Origin: Actinacidiphila glaucinigra | GTDB lineage: Bacteria > Actinomycetota > Actinomycetes > Streptomycetales > Streptomycetaceae | Length of the DNA: 64,000 bases | NCBI RefSeq assembly: GCF_900188405.1 | Contig: NZ_FZOF01000003.1 | Coordinates: forward strand, 124,001 to 188,000 | Reading direction: 5' to 3' | Shown here: one piece after another, positions 34,801-43,705 of the stretch | How the letters are laid out: each line of letters starts with the position of its first letter | Numbering within the stretch: position 1 is the first letter of the stretch | Position numbers and translations under genes: made by a program | The notes under the pieces: generated by a model | What the model was told of the DNA's origin: nothing | Seen by the model: only the letters and a program-made list of their open reading frames with translations | Database searches by the model: none

Positions 34801-36093
34801 TCACTGGCTCCAGATCTTCTGTGCGCTGCGCTGCCACGTGGTGAGGATGGAGCCGATCTGCTTGGGCTTGGCCAGGTAGTGCACCAGCGCGGTGTCCGCG
34901 GTCGGCTGGAGGGCGTCGCTGGAGTCGCGGTTGAAGAACTGCGTCACGTCGGCGGCGCTCTCGATGAGCTTGCGGCCCTTGACCACCAGCGGGGTGCCCG
35001 CGTCCTTGGCGTCCGGGTGGGTGGGCAGCGCGGTGCCGGAGGAGTTCTTGAGGTAGAGCTCCTGCGCCTCAGCGCCGGCCAGGTAGCTCAGCAGCTCCTT
35101 GACGCCGTCGGCGCGCTTGCTGCGGGCGCTGGCGAAGTACCCGTCGGTGGGCGCCTCCTCGGCGACCGGCACCTTGGGGTCGATGATCGGGAACTGGAAG
35201 AAGTCCAGGTCGCCCAGGGCGTCCTTCGGCGCGGCATCGGCGAAGAAGGTGCCGATGAGCATCATGCCGGTCCGGCCCTGCAGCAGGGCAGTGGTGGCGT
35301 CCTGGAACGGTATCGCCGTGCCGTTGGGGTCGAAGTACGGGCGGGCCTCGTCCCACGTGTCGAAGACCTTGCGGACCTCGGGGTCGTCGAAGCGGTGCTT
35401 GCCCGCGAGCAGTTCGCGGTGGTACGTCGCACCGTTGACGCGGATGTTGAGGTAGTCGAACCAGGCGGAGGCCACCCACGGGGTGTCGCCGCCGGCGCCG
35501 AGGCCGATCGGGGCGACGCCCTTGCTCTTGAGCTTGTCGCACAGGTCGAGGAACTCGTCCCAGTTCTTCGGCTCCTGGACGCCCCACTTGGCGAAGTTGG
35601 ACTTCCGGTAGAACATGCCCCACCAGTAGTAGCTGGTGGGCACGAAGACCTTCTTGCCGCTGGAGGTCGAGGTGCACAGCTTCTTCAGGGCGTCGGAGTA
35701 GCCCGACAGCTCGGGCTTGCCCCAGATGTCGTCCAGGTCGAGGAGCAGGTCCTTCTTGGCGTACGACTCGGCGACGGAACCCGGGTACCAGGTGTAGATG
35801 TCCGGCGGGTTGGCCGAGGTGAGGTACGTCGGCAGCTGCGTGCGGAAGGTCTCCGACGCTACGGTGTTGAGCTTCGCCTCGGCCCCGCCGCTCTTGTTGA
35901 AGGCGGCCACGAGCTGCTGCATCGAGGTCTTCGCCTGCGGGGAGGAGAGGTTGGACTGCAGGGTCACCGGGCCGCCGGACTTTCCTCCGGAGGCGGACGG
36001 GCTCTGGGTGACGCAGCTGCTGAGCAGCGCGCCGGTGCCGACTGCGCCGGACACGGCGAGGAACCGGCGGCGGCTGGCGTTGAAGGCGGTCAT
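34801..36093 (-). CDS. Galactoside-binding lipoprotein of a CUT1 importer (TAT signal)
   Basis: A 430-residue extracellular solute-binding protein family 1. The N-terminus has a twin-arginine motif (SRRRFLAVSG) and lipobox (LLSSC, about residues 23-27), so it should be exported folded and lipid-anchored. The binding fold contains DIYTWYPGSVAESYAKKDLLLDLDD, SYYWWGMFYRKSNFAKWGV and GRTGMMLIGTFFADAAP. It is the first gene of the galactoside operon and has a promoter-like TTGACG-N18-CAGGCT upstream. Confidence 0.92.
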   Translation of the reverse strand: MTAFNASRRRFLAVSGAVGTGALLSSCVTQSPSASGGKSGGPVTLQSNLSSPQAKTSMQQLVAAFNKSGGAEAKLNTVASETFRTQLPTYLTSANPPDIYTWYPGSVAESYAKKDLLLDLDDIWGKPELSGYSDALKKLCTSTSSGKKVFVPTSYYWWGMFYRKSNFAKWGVQEPKNWDEFLDLCDKLKSKGVAPIGLGAGGDTPWVASAWFDYLNIRVNGATYHRELLAGKHRFDDPEVRKVFDTWDEARPYFDPNGTAIPFQDATTALLQGRTGMMLIGTFFADAAPKDALGDLDFFQFPIIDPKVPVAEEAPTDGYFASARSKRADGVKELLSYLAGAEAQELYLKNSSGTALPTHPDAKDAGTPLVVKGRKLIESAADVTQFFNRDSSDALQPTADTALVHYLAKPKQIGSILTTWQRSAQKIWSQ

Positions 36094-36190
36094 ATGTGCA
36101 CTCCCTTGGTGCCCACGGAACGGAGCTGAGGCCCCCTGACGGCCCGGCTCTGGGTGCGGCAGGAAGAGCCTGTCGCAGGGGTCAGCGTCC

Positions 36191-36211
36191 CGTCAAGATT
36201 AATTACTAATT
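36191..36211 (-). promoter_or_regulatory. AT-rich element fused to -35 box, copy 1 (galactoside operon promoter)
   Basis: On the minus strand AATTAGTAATTAATCTTGAC ends in a -35 (TTGACG, 36196-36191). An 18-base spacer leads to CAGGCT, a plausible -10, and the start codon is at 36093. The AT-rich part holds an ATTA-N5-TAAT dyad. In such GC-rich DNA it is either an operator for the FadR-type regulator, an UP-like element, or both. It matches copy 2 in 18 of 21 positions. Confidence 0.6.
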
Positions 36212-36596
36212 TATTTTCTGGAGGGTCCACCCTCGGGCCGAACAAGGCCCGGGGACACACCCATTGGTGCCGGATGGCACGGGTCGACGCAGGTGAAGCG
36301 GGGTGGAACGGGGTGGAACGGGTAAGGCCGGGTGCTGCGAGGCGCGGCGGGACGACGGTCGCGCGCGACTCAGAGCGCGGCCCGGTGGACGCGGCCGCCC
36401 ACCTCACGGGAGGTGGCGAACGCGGCGAGCCGTCGTCCACGACAGCCGAAGGCCGCCACGGCCCGCCGCGGTCGCGCCGCGCCTGCACGATGCGAAGCCA
36501 ATGGGTTCTCCCGGGAGTTGGGGGTACGGGACACCCCACTCCGGTCGTACCGGGCGTCGGTGCCACGGCGGAAACTGTGGCCGGACCCCCGAAGCC

Positions 36597-36617
36597 TGTC
36601 AATATTAATTGCTAATT
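36597..36617 (-). promoter_or_regulatory. AT-rich element fused to -35 box, copy 2
   Basis: Minus strand AATTAGCAATTAATATTGAC ends in TTGACA (36602-36597), and 17 bases further is CACAGT as a possible -10. It has the same orientation as copy 1, 406 bases away, pointing to the galactoside operon. It is also ~80-100 bases upstream of the plus-strand phosphatase start, so it may regulate that gene as well. Confidence 0.55.
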
Positions 36618-36694
36618 AACTTAAAAACGCGATCTTCCGGTGACCTGGAAGGGGTCCCGGCACCCGGCCCCGCGGGGTTCCGTAGGATGCGGCG

Positions 36695-37516
36695 ATGCCC
36701 CGCCCCCTCCTGGTCGCCACCGATCTCGACGGCACGCTCCTGCGCGACGACGGCACGCTCTCCGCCCGTACGCTGGACGCCCTGCGCGCCACGGCCGCCG
36801 CGGGCGCGGAGGTCGTCCTCGTCACCGCCCGGCCGCCCCGGTATCTCGACGCCCTGGCCGCCGCCACCGGCCTCACCGGGACCGCGGTGTGCTCCAACGG
36901 CGCGATCGTGTACGACATCGGCAGCCGCACCGTCACGGGGTCCACCCCGCTCGCCGCCCCCGTCGCGCGGAGCGTCGCCGCCGCCCTGCGGGACGCGGCG
37001 CCCGGCGTCGGCTTCGCCGTGGAGACGGGCCATCATCTGCGCTGGGCCCCGGGGTACGGGCACCACCTGCCCGAGGACGCGGACGCCGAACTCCCCGTAC
37101 GCTCCCTCGCCGAACTGTGGACGGCCCCTGGCCCCGTCGTGAAGCTGCTCGTCTGGTCCCCCGCGCTCGACGCGGACACCCTGCTGGCCGTCGCGGAGCG
37201 CGCCGCGGGCGGCGGGGCCCAGTTCACCCACTCCGGCGGCCGCGGCCTGCTGGAGGTCAGCGCCCGCGGCGTCACCAAGGCGGCCGCCCTCGCGGCCCTG
37301 TGCGCGGACCGCGGCATCCCGGCCGAGCGGGTCGTCGCCTTCGGCGACATGCCCAACGACCTGCCCGTCCTCACCTGGGCGGGCACCGCCTGCGCCGTCG
37401 CCAACGCCCACCCGGCCGTGCTCGCGGCGGTCCCCCACCGCACGGCCTCCAACGAGGACGACGGTGTGGCCCGCGCCCTGGAGCGGCTCTTCGGGGCAGG
37501 GGCGGGGGAGCACTGA
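36695..37516 (+). CDS. HAD-superfamily phosphatase, Cof subfamily
   Basis: A 273-residue hydrolase with motif I VATDLDGTLLRDDG at about residues 7-20 (two catalytic aspartates), motif II VLVTARPP, a C2 cap in the middle, motif III lysine in SARGVTKAAALAALC and motif IV VVAFGDMPNDLPVL. Cof proteins dephosphorylate sugar phosphates or flavin/pyridoxal phosphates. It is divergent from the galactoside operon across the element-rich intergenic region, which hints at a sugar-phosphate role, but the family is broad. Confidence 0.9.
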   Translation: MPRPLLVATDLDGTLLRDDGTLSARTLDALRATAAAGAEVVLVTARPPRYLDALAAATGLTGTAVCSNGAIVYDIGSRTVTGSTPLAAPVARSVAAALRDAAPGVGFAVETGHHLRWAPGYGHHLPEDADAELPVRSLAELWTAPGPVVKLLVWSPALDADTLLAVAERAAGGGAQFTHSGGRGLLEVSARGVTKAAALAALCADRGIPAERVVAFGDMPNDLPVLTWAGTACAVANAHPAVLAAVPHRTASNEDDGVARALERLFGAGAGEH

Positions 37517-37525
37517 CACACCGAA

Positions 37526-37560
37526 GGGCGGCGCCCGGTGGGACCTGCCGGGCGCCGCCC
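37526..37560. terminator. Bidirectional terminator hairpin
   Basis: GGGCGGCGCCCGG (37526-37538) pairs perfectly with CCGGGCGCCGCCC (37548-37560), 13 bp with a nine-base loop. It stands between the convergent phosphatase and ribonuclease genes and can serve both. Confidence 0.85.
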
Positions 37561-37583
37561 CGGGGACGGTGGACCGGGCCGCG

Positions 37584-38009
37584 TCAGCAGCCGTGGTCGA
37601 TCAGGTCGAACGTCACATAGTGGTCGCTCGTGTAGTAGTCCTCGTCGGCACCCTGGCCGGTGACGATCCGCCGGGCGCCGCGGGTCGAGGAGCCGGGCGT
37701 CTTGACCGTGTACTCGTGGTAGTAGCCGTTCGCGTGGGCGGGCAGCACGCCCTCGCGGTTCTGGAAGACCGTCCCGTCCTGCGGGTACGGGAACGGGCCG
37801 CCCTGGTCGATCAGCCGCAGCGTGGTGTGGGCCTGGGACGGCAGGTCGGAGTAGCAGATGTCACCGGCCGACGCGGCCGCGACGACCGCCGCGGCCGTGG
37901 TGCCGGCGGGCGCCGGGGCGGCGGTGGCGACGGCGGGGCCGCCGACGAGAAGGGCCGAGGCGAGGGCGCCCAGGGCGCCGATGCGAAGGATCCGTGGGGG
38001 GATTCTCAT
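37584..38009 (-). CDS. Secreted guanyl-specific ribonuclease (RNase Sa type)
   Basis: A 141-residue precursor: a Sec signal peptide (basic MRIPPRILR, hydrophobic core, cleavage near VATAA-AP), a short alanine-rich propeptide and a ~96-residue mature domain closely like Streptomyces aureofaciens RNase Sa. The core GPFPYPQDGTVFQNREGVLP and YYHEYTVKTPGSSTRG is nearly identical in pattern. The catalytic Glu is in YHEYTV, Arg in ARRIV and His in SDHYV. Cysteines in ICYSDLP and DHGC would form the single disulphide. No barstar-type inhibitor gene is adjacent. Confidence 0.93.
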   Translation of the reverse strand: MRIPPRILRIGALGALASALLVGGPAVATAAPAPAGTTAAAVVAAASAGDICYSDLPSQAHTTLRLIDQGGPFPYPQDGTVFQNREGVLPAHANGYYHEYTVKTPGSSTRGARRIVTGQGADEDYYTSDHYVTFDLIDHGC

Positions 38010-38096
38010 GGACTCAGGATGACGCGCGTAGAGCCTGTCATGTCAACGACAATCACGGGATGTTCCCCGGGAGTTCACACCTTCCGGCCGCCTGCC

Positions 38097-39020
38097 TCAG
38101 TCCGTGCCGCCCGCGCCCTCCGCCGCCTCGCGCAGGGCCTCCAGGACCGGGCGGAGCAGGGGGTGCTCCTCGGCGCCGCGGCGGACGGCGGCGAAGACGC
38201 GGCGGGTGGCGACGACGTCGTCGACGGGGTGGACCGCGACGCCGGACAGGTCCATGTCGCGCAGGGCGCTGCGCGGGACGAGGGCCACGCCCGCGCCCGC
38301 CGCCGCGAGGGCGACGACCGCGCGGAAGTCGTCGGAGGAGTGCTCCAGGCGGGGCTGGAAACCGGCGTACTCGCAGGCGAGGACGACCACGTCGTGGCAG
38401 GGGTTGCCGGGGTACGGGCCGATCCAGGTCTCGCCGGCGAGGTCGGCGACGCGGACGGAGCCCGTCCCGGCGCCGGCGAGGGGGTGGCCCGACGGGAGGA
38501 CGGCGTCGAAGGGCTCGGCGTACAGGGGGACGCGGGAGAGCCGCTGGTCGTCGGCGCGGGGGGCGCCGCGGTACTCGACGGCGACCGCGATCTCGGCGCG
38601 GCCGTCCAGCACCATGGGCAGCGACTCGTCGCCCTCGGCGTCCCGGACCCGGACCCGGATGCCCGGGGCGGTGCCGGCCAGGGCGGCGATGGCCGGGGCG
38701 AGCACCAGTGCGATGCCGGTGGCGAAGGAGGCCACGGTCACCTCGCCGGCGGCACCGGAGGTGTAGGCGGCCAGCTCGGCCTCGGCCCGTTCGAGCTGGG
38801 CGAGGACCGTGTTGGCGTGGGCGAGCAGGATCTCGCCGACGGGGGTGAGCTGGACACCGCGGCCGCCGCGCTCCAGCAGCCGGTGGCCGGTCTCGTGCTC
38901 CAGGGCCGCGAGCTGCTGGGAGACCGCGGAGGGGGTCAGATACAGCGCCGCGGCCGCGGCGGTCACCGTACGGTGGTCCGCCACGGCCCGCAGGGTCCGC
39001 AGCCGTCGTGCGTCAATCAC
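38097..39020 (-). CDS. LysR-family transcriptional regulator
   Basis: A 307-residue LysR protein. The HTH is at residues 1-60 (IDARRLRTLRAVADHRTVTAAAAALYLTPSAVSQQLAALEHETG), followed by the two-lobed effector domain. The GTG at 39020 is chosen because it gives the standard family N-terminus; ATG at 39041 would add seven atypical residues inside kbl. It begins four bases after the kbl stop on the same strand, so it is probably transcribed with tdh-kbl and may regulate them. Confidence 0.9.
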   Translation of the reverse strand: MIDARRLRTLRAVADHRTVTAAAAALYLTPSAVSQQLAALEHETGHRLLERGGRGVQLTPVGEILLAHANTVLAQLERAEAELAAYTSGAAGEVTVASFATGIALVLAPAIAALAGTAPGIRVRVRDAEGDESLPMVLDGRAEIAVAVEYRGAPRADDQRLSRVPLYAEPFDAVLPSGHPLAGAGTGSVRVADLAGETWIGPYPGNPCHDVVVLACEYAGFQPRLEHSSDDFRAVVALAAAGAGVALVPRSALRDMDLSGVAVHPVDDVVATRRVFAAVRRGAEEHPLLRPVLEALREAAEGAGGTD

Positions 39021-39024
39021 CCAT

Positions 39025-40218
<1,194 letters not shown>

Positions 40219-40280
40219 CGGGGTTCTCCCTGGGAAGCTGCGGGTGGTACGGGTGGGCCGTGCCCCGGGGGCCGGGAGGG

Positions 40281-41309
40281 TCAGGCGGTCCAGTCGAGGA
40301 CGACCTTGCCGCAGCGGCCGCTCGCCGCGTCGTCGAAGGCGGCGTCGAAGTCGCGGTAGGAGTAGCGGCCGGTGACCACGGGGGCGATGTCGAGGCCGCC
40401 CTCCAGCAGCACGGACATGGCGTACCAGGTCTCGAACATCTCGCGGCCGTAGATGCCCTTGATGGTGATCATCGACGTGACGATCTTGGCGAAGTCGACA
40501 GAGAAGTCCTCCGAGGGCAGGCCGAGCATCGCGATGCGGCCGCCGTTCGTCATGTTGGCGATCATGTCGCGCATGGCCTCGGGGCGGCCGGACATCTCCA
40601 GGCCGATGTCGAAGCCCTCGCGCAGGCCGAGCTTGCGCTGGCCTTCGGCGATGCTGGTCTCGGCGACGTTGAGGGCGAGGCTGACGCCGACCTTGCGGGC
40701 GAGTTCCAGGCGGTACTCGCTGACGTCGGTGATGACGACGTTGCGCGCGCCGGCGTGCCGGGCGACGGCGGCGGCCATGATGCCGATCGGCCCGGCGCCG
40801 GTGATCAGCACGTCCTCGCCGACCAGCGGGAAGGACAGGGCGGTGTGGACGGCGTTGCCGAACGGGTCGAAGATCGCCGCTATGTCGAGGTCGACGGGGA
40901 CCCGGTGCACCCACACGTTGGACGCGGGCAGCGCGACGTACTCGGCGAAGGCGCCGTCGCGGCCGACCCCGAGGCCGATCGTGTTGCGGCACAGGTGGCG
41001 GCGGCCGGCCAGGCAGTTGCGGCACTTGCCGCAGACGAGGTGGCCCTCGCCGCTGACGAGGTCGCCGGTCGTGATCTCGGCGACGTCGGAGCCGACGGCC
41101 GCGACCTCGCCGACGAACTCGTGACCGAGCACGAGCGGGGTGGTGACCGCCTGCTGGGCCCAGCCGTCCCAGGCACGGATGTGCAGGTCGGTGCCGCAGA
41201 TCCCGGTACGGAGCACCTTGATGAGGACGTCCCCGGGACCGATCTCCGGCTCCGGGACGTCCCGCAGCCACAGGCCGGGCGCGGCCTTCTCCTTCACCAG
41301 TGCCTTCAC
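40281..41309 (-). CDS. tdh: L-threonine 3-dehydrogenase
   Basis: A 342-residue zinc-dependent medium-chain dehydrogenase. The catalytic zinc site is [16 protein letters not shown] (Cys, and His/Glu in LGHEFVGEV), the structural zinc is held by the four cysteines of [15 protein letters not shown], and the NAD motif is [15 protein letters not shown]. The AWDGWA segment is diagnostic for Tdh. It oxidises threonine to 2-amino-3-ketobutyrate for Kbl. First gene of the tdh-kbl-lysR unit. Confidence 0.96.
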   Translation of the reverse strand: MKALVKEKAAPGLWLRDVPEPEIGPGDVLIKVLRTGICGTDLHIRAWDGWAQQAVTTPLVLGHEFVGEVAAVGSDVAEITTGDLVSGEGHLVCGKCRNCLAGRRHLCRNTIGLGVGRDGAFAEYVALPASNVWVHRVPVDLDIAAIFDPFGNAVHTALSFPLVGEDVLITGAGPIGIMAAAVARHAGARNVVITDVSEYRLELARKVGVSLALNVAETSIAEGQRKLGLREGFDIGLEMSGRPEAMRDMIANMTNGGRIAMLGLPSEDFSVDFAKIVTSMITIKGIYGREMFETWYAMSVLLEGGLDIAPVVTGRYSYRDFDAAFDDAASGRCGKVVLDWTA

Positions 41310-41558
41310 TCTTGCGACTCCTGCCGGCAGACGAGGGGTGGCCCGGCCCGCGCGGGGGGACGCGGACCGGGCACGAGGGAACCCGGGCGGAAGCGGCGGC
41401 GCCCGTCGGCGCCGGCTCGCGCGTTGCGCCGGGCAGACAGCAATCTGCCCGGCTTCGAGCGTTCAGTCCATCGATCTTTTCTTAAGCTCGGCAACAGCGC
41501 AGCTTCACGCTCGGCCGGAAGGGCGACACAGACCGCCGCCGACCGGCGTCGCGGCGGC

Positions 41559-42041
41559 TCAGCGCCGGCCGAGAGCGGCCAGCTGCGCGGTGATGGTGTC
41601 GGTGTCCTGGAAGGTCAGACCGATGCGGGCGACGTGCTTCCAGCGCACCAGGCCCTCCGCGTCCACGATGAAGACCGAGCGCTTGAGGCCCAGGCCCGGC
41701 ATGGTGACGCCGTAGGCCTTGGCCACCGTGCGCTCGGTGTCGGCGAGCAGCGGGAAGCGCAGGTCGCGCTTGCGGGCGAAGTGCTCGTGGCTGTCGAGGT
41801 CGCTGAAGTTGACGCCCCACACCGTCGCCCCCAGGTCGCGGAAGCGGTCCAGGTCGGAGGTGTAGGAGCAGAGCTGCTTGGTGCACACGGCCGAGTCGTC
41901 CCCGGGATAGAAGGCGAGCACGACGGGGGCGCCGCGCTGCGCGGACAGGGAGTACGCGCCGCGCTCGGCACCCGATCCGTCGAGCAGGACTCCCTGGAGG
42001 GTGAAGTCGGGGGCGGGGGTGCCGATCTCGGGCACGGGCAT
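41559..42041 (-). CDS. Peroxiredoxin (AhpC/TSA, BCP-like)
   Basis: A 160-residue thioredoxin-fold peroxidase that reduces hydroperoxides in the cytosol. The active site reads VVLAFYPGDDSAVCTKQLCSY, with the peroxidatic cysteine in VCTKQLC and a second cysteine five residues on as the likely resolving one (atypical 2-Cys BCP pattern). FPLLADTERTVAKAYGV and RSVFIVDAEGLVRW are typical. It is divergent from the tetR gene across a perfect palindrome. Confidence 0.92.
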   Translation of the reverse strand: MPVPEIGTPAPDFTLQGVLLDGSGAERGAYSLSAQRGAPVVLAFYPGDDSAVCTKQLCSYTSDLDRFRDLGATVWGVNFSDLDSHEHFARKRDLRFPLLADTERTVAKAYGVTMPGLGLKRSVFIVDAEGLVRWKHVARIGLTFQDTDTITAQLAALGRR

Positions 42042-42093
42042 GGGGGGTCCTCTCACAAGGGGGTGGCTCGGCGGGTCCGGAGAACTGCGAGAC

Positions 42094-42107
42094 AGAACGT
42101 TCGTTCT
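42094..42107. promoter_or_regulatory. Perfect palindromic operator between peroxiredoxin and tetR
   Basis: AGAACG-TT-CGTTCT is a perfect 6-bp inverted repeat about 42 bases upstream of the tetR ATG and 53 bases upstream of the peroxiredoxin ATG. Its form and place are typical for an autoregulating TetR protein that also controls the divergent gene. Confidence 0.7.
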
Positions 42108-42148
42108 TGCCGCGACGCTACGCGGTGCCGTCCGCTACCGTCAAGGAC

Positions 42149-42751
42149 ATGAGTGCCCCTCCCGCCGTTCCCCTCGTCACGTTCGCCGCCGCGGACGCGC
42201 CGCCGCGCGACCGCATCCTGGCCACCGCGGCCCGGCTGTTCTACACCGAGGGCATCCACGCGGTGGGCATGGACCGGATCGTCACGGAGGCGTCCACCAC
42301 CAGGGCGACGCTCTACCGGCACTTCCTGGGCAAGGAGCAGCTCGTCCTGAGCTACATCCAGGCCACCGACGAGCAGATCCGCGCCTTCACCACGGCGGCG
42401 CTGGAGGGTCTGGGCGCCCGGGAGGCCCTGGCGGGGGTGGCCGGCGCGCTCGGCGACCAGTTGTGCTCGCCGGGCTTCCGCGGCTGCCCGTTCCTCAACG
42501 CGGCCGCGGAGTACCCGGACCCGGCCGACCCCGTCTCGCGCGCGATCGTGGCCCACCGGGACTGGCTGCGGGGGCTGGTCGCCCGGCTGCTCGCCGAGGC
42601 GGGCGCCCCCGAGGCCGCCGAGGACGCGGCGACGCTGATGATGCTGCGCGACGGCGCCGTGATGACCGCGGCGCTGGGTGACGCGGACGCGGTACGCGCC
42701 TCCCTGGACCGGGCGGTCCGGCACGTCCTGCGCTCGGCCGGGGTGGGGTGA
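42149..42751 (+). CDS. TetR-family transcriptional regulator
   Basis: A 200-residue TetR protein. The HTH at about residues 20-65 reads RDRILATAARLFYTEGIHAVGMDRI then STTRATLYRHFLGKEQLVLSYI. The C-terminal domain has CSPGFRGCPFLNAAAEYPDPADPV, a cysteine-containing pattern (two cysteines six residues apart) seen in one TetR branch and possibly redox- or ligand-sensitive. The ATG at 42149 is chosen over 42107 because the latter lies in the operator. Confidence 0.9.
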   Translation: MSAPPAVPLVTFAAADAPPRDRILATAARLFYTEGIHAVGMDRIVTEASTTRATLYRHFLGKEQLVLSYIQATDEQIRAFTTAALEGLGAREALAGVAGALGDQLCSPGFRGCPFLNAAAEYPDPADPVSRAIVAHRDWLRGLVARLLAEAGAPEAAEDAATLMMLRDGAVMTAALGDADAVRASLDRAVRHVLRSAGVG

Positions 42752-42856
42752 GCGCTCCCGGCACGGCGCGGCCCGGCGCGGCCCGGGGCCGCCCGGTCGG
42801 CGCCGGTCGGCCTCCGCGGCGTGCGGGCCCCGCGCAAGGCAGCCTTCCGGCCGGGC

Positions 42857-43672
42857 TCAGCCGGCGTGGGTGGAGAACAGCCCGCCGGTCGGGCCCTGCT
42901 TGTCGCCGCCCTGGGCCTTCTTCAGGGCGTTGGCCAGGCCCTCGATGGTCATGGACTGCAGGATGACGCGGCCGTCGCCCTCCAGGGTCGCCAGCGACAG
43001 CCCCTCGCCGCCGAAGACGGCGTTCATGATCCCCTGCCGGTTGAGCCCGCCGATGCGCTGCACGCCGTAGCGGACGCCGTCCTCGAAGGCGACGATGCAG
43101 CCGGTGTCGACCTCGATGCGGCCGCCGAAGTCGGCGGGGTTGAGGTCGATGAAGTTGCCCGCGCCCGCGATGATCACCGTGCCGCGGCCGGTGAACTTCT
43201 CCAGGATGAAGCCCTCGCCGCCGCTGGTTCCCGTGCGGCCGCCCTGGAAGGCGATGCCGAAGTCGACGGTCGACTCGGCGGCCACGAAGGCGTCCTTCTC
43301 CGCGTACCAGGCGCGCGAGCCGTCCAGTTCCAGGGCGCGCATCTCGCCGGGCAGGACGCCCGCGAATCCGACGGTGCCCTCCCCGCCGCTCGCGCTGAAG
43401 TACTGGAAGGCGATGCTCTCGCCCGCCAGCATGCGCTGGCCGACCTGCATGGCCGTGCCCATCGCCTGGCGCAGCATGCCGCCCATGCCGCCGCCCGCCG
43501 CGCCGCCCTGGTCCTGGCGCTGGGCGCCGGGGCCGGCCAGCCGGGTGTCCATGCTCACGTTCGCGGTCTTGAACAGGAACTTCCCCGCCTCGCAGTAGAC
43601 GGTCTGGCCGGGCTGGAGGGTGCACACGGCCATCTGCATGGCGTTGCCGACGATCTGCTGCTTGAGGGTCAC
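42857..43672 (-). CDS. AIM24 / TIGR00266-family protein
   Basis: A 271-residue protein of the AIM24 beta-roll family. Visible family parts are TVYCEAGKFLFKTANVSMDTRL near the N-terminus, a Gly/Met/Gln-rich insertion (GGAAGGGMGGMLRQAMG), GEGTVGFAGVLPGEMRALEL, EGFILEKFTGRGTVIIAGAGNFIDLNP and VRYGVQRIGGLNRQGIMNAVFGGEG. Bacterial members have no firmly known biochemical role and are often near tellurium-resistance or stress genes; none are here. Confidence 0.88.
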   Translation of the reverse strand: MTLKQQIVGNAMQMAVCTLQPGQTVYCEAGKFLFKTANVSMDTRLAGPGAQRQDQGGAAGGGMGGMLRQAMGTAMQVGQRMLAGESIAFQYFSASGGEGTVGFAGVLPGEMRALELDGSRAWYAEKDAFVAAESTVDFGIAFQGGRTGTSGGEGFILEKFTGRGTVIIAGAGNFIDLNPADFGGRIEVDTGCIVAFEDGVRYGVQRIGGLNRQGIMNAVFGGEGLSLATLEGDGRVILQSMTIEGLANALKKAQGGDKQGPTGGLFSTHAG

Positions 43673-43705
43673 TGCGCTGCTCCGGGTGTCTCGGGGTGCT
43701 CTCGT

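Larger units (their letters stand above)
36094..36694. other. 601-base intergenic region with two promoter elements
   Basis: No gene is supported between the binding protein and the HAD phosphatase; frames on both strands are biased low-complexity sequence. The region contains the two AT-rich/-35 elements, a 10-base unit GGGTGGAACG repeated at 36301-36310 and 36311-36320, and a G/C-rich interior. Its length leaves room for a leader transcript or small RNA, for which I see no specific signal. Confidence 0.6.

Noticed and set aside
36597-36630. AT-rich block as a possible replication origin or attachment site
   Set aside because: Only ~25 bases long, with a partner copy joined to a -35 box; no integrase, DnaA-box array or flanking repeats.
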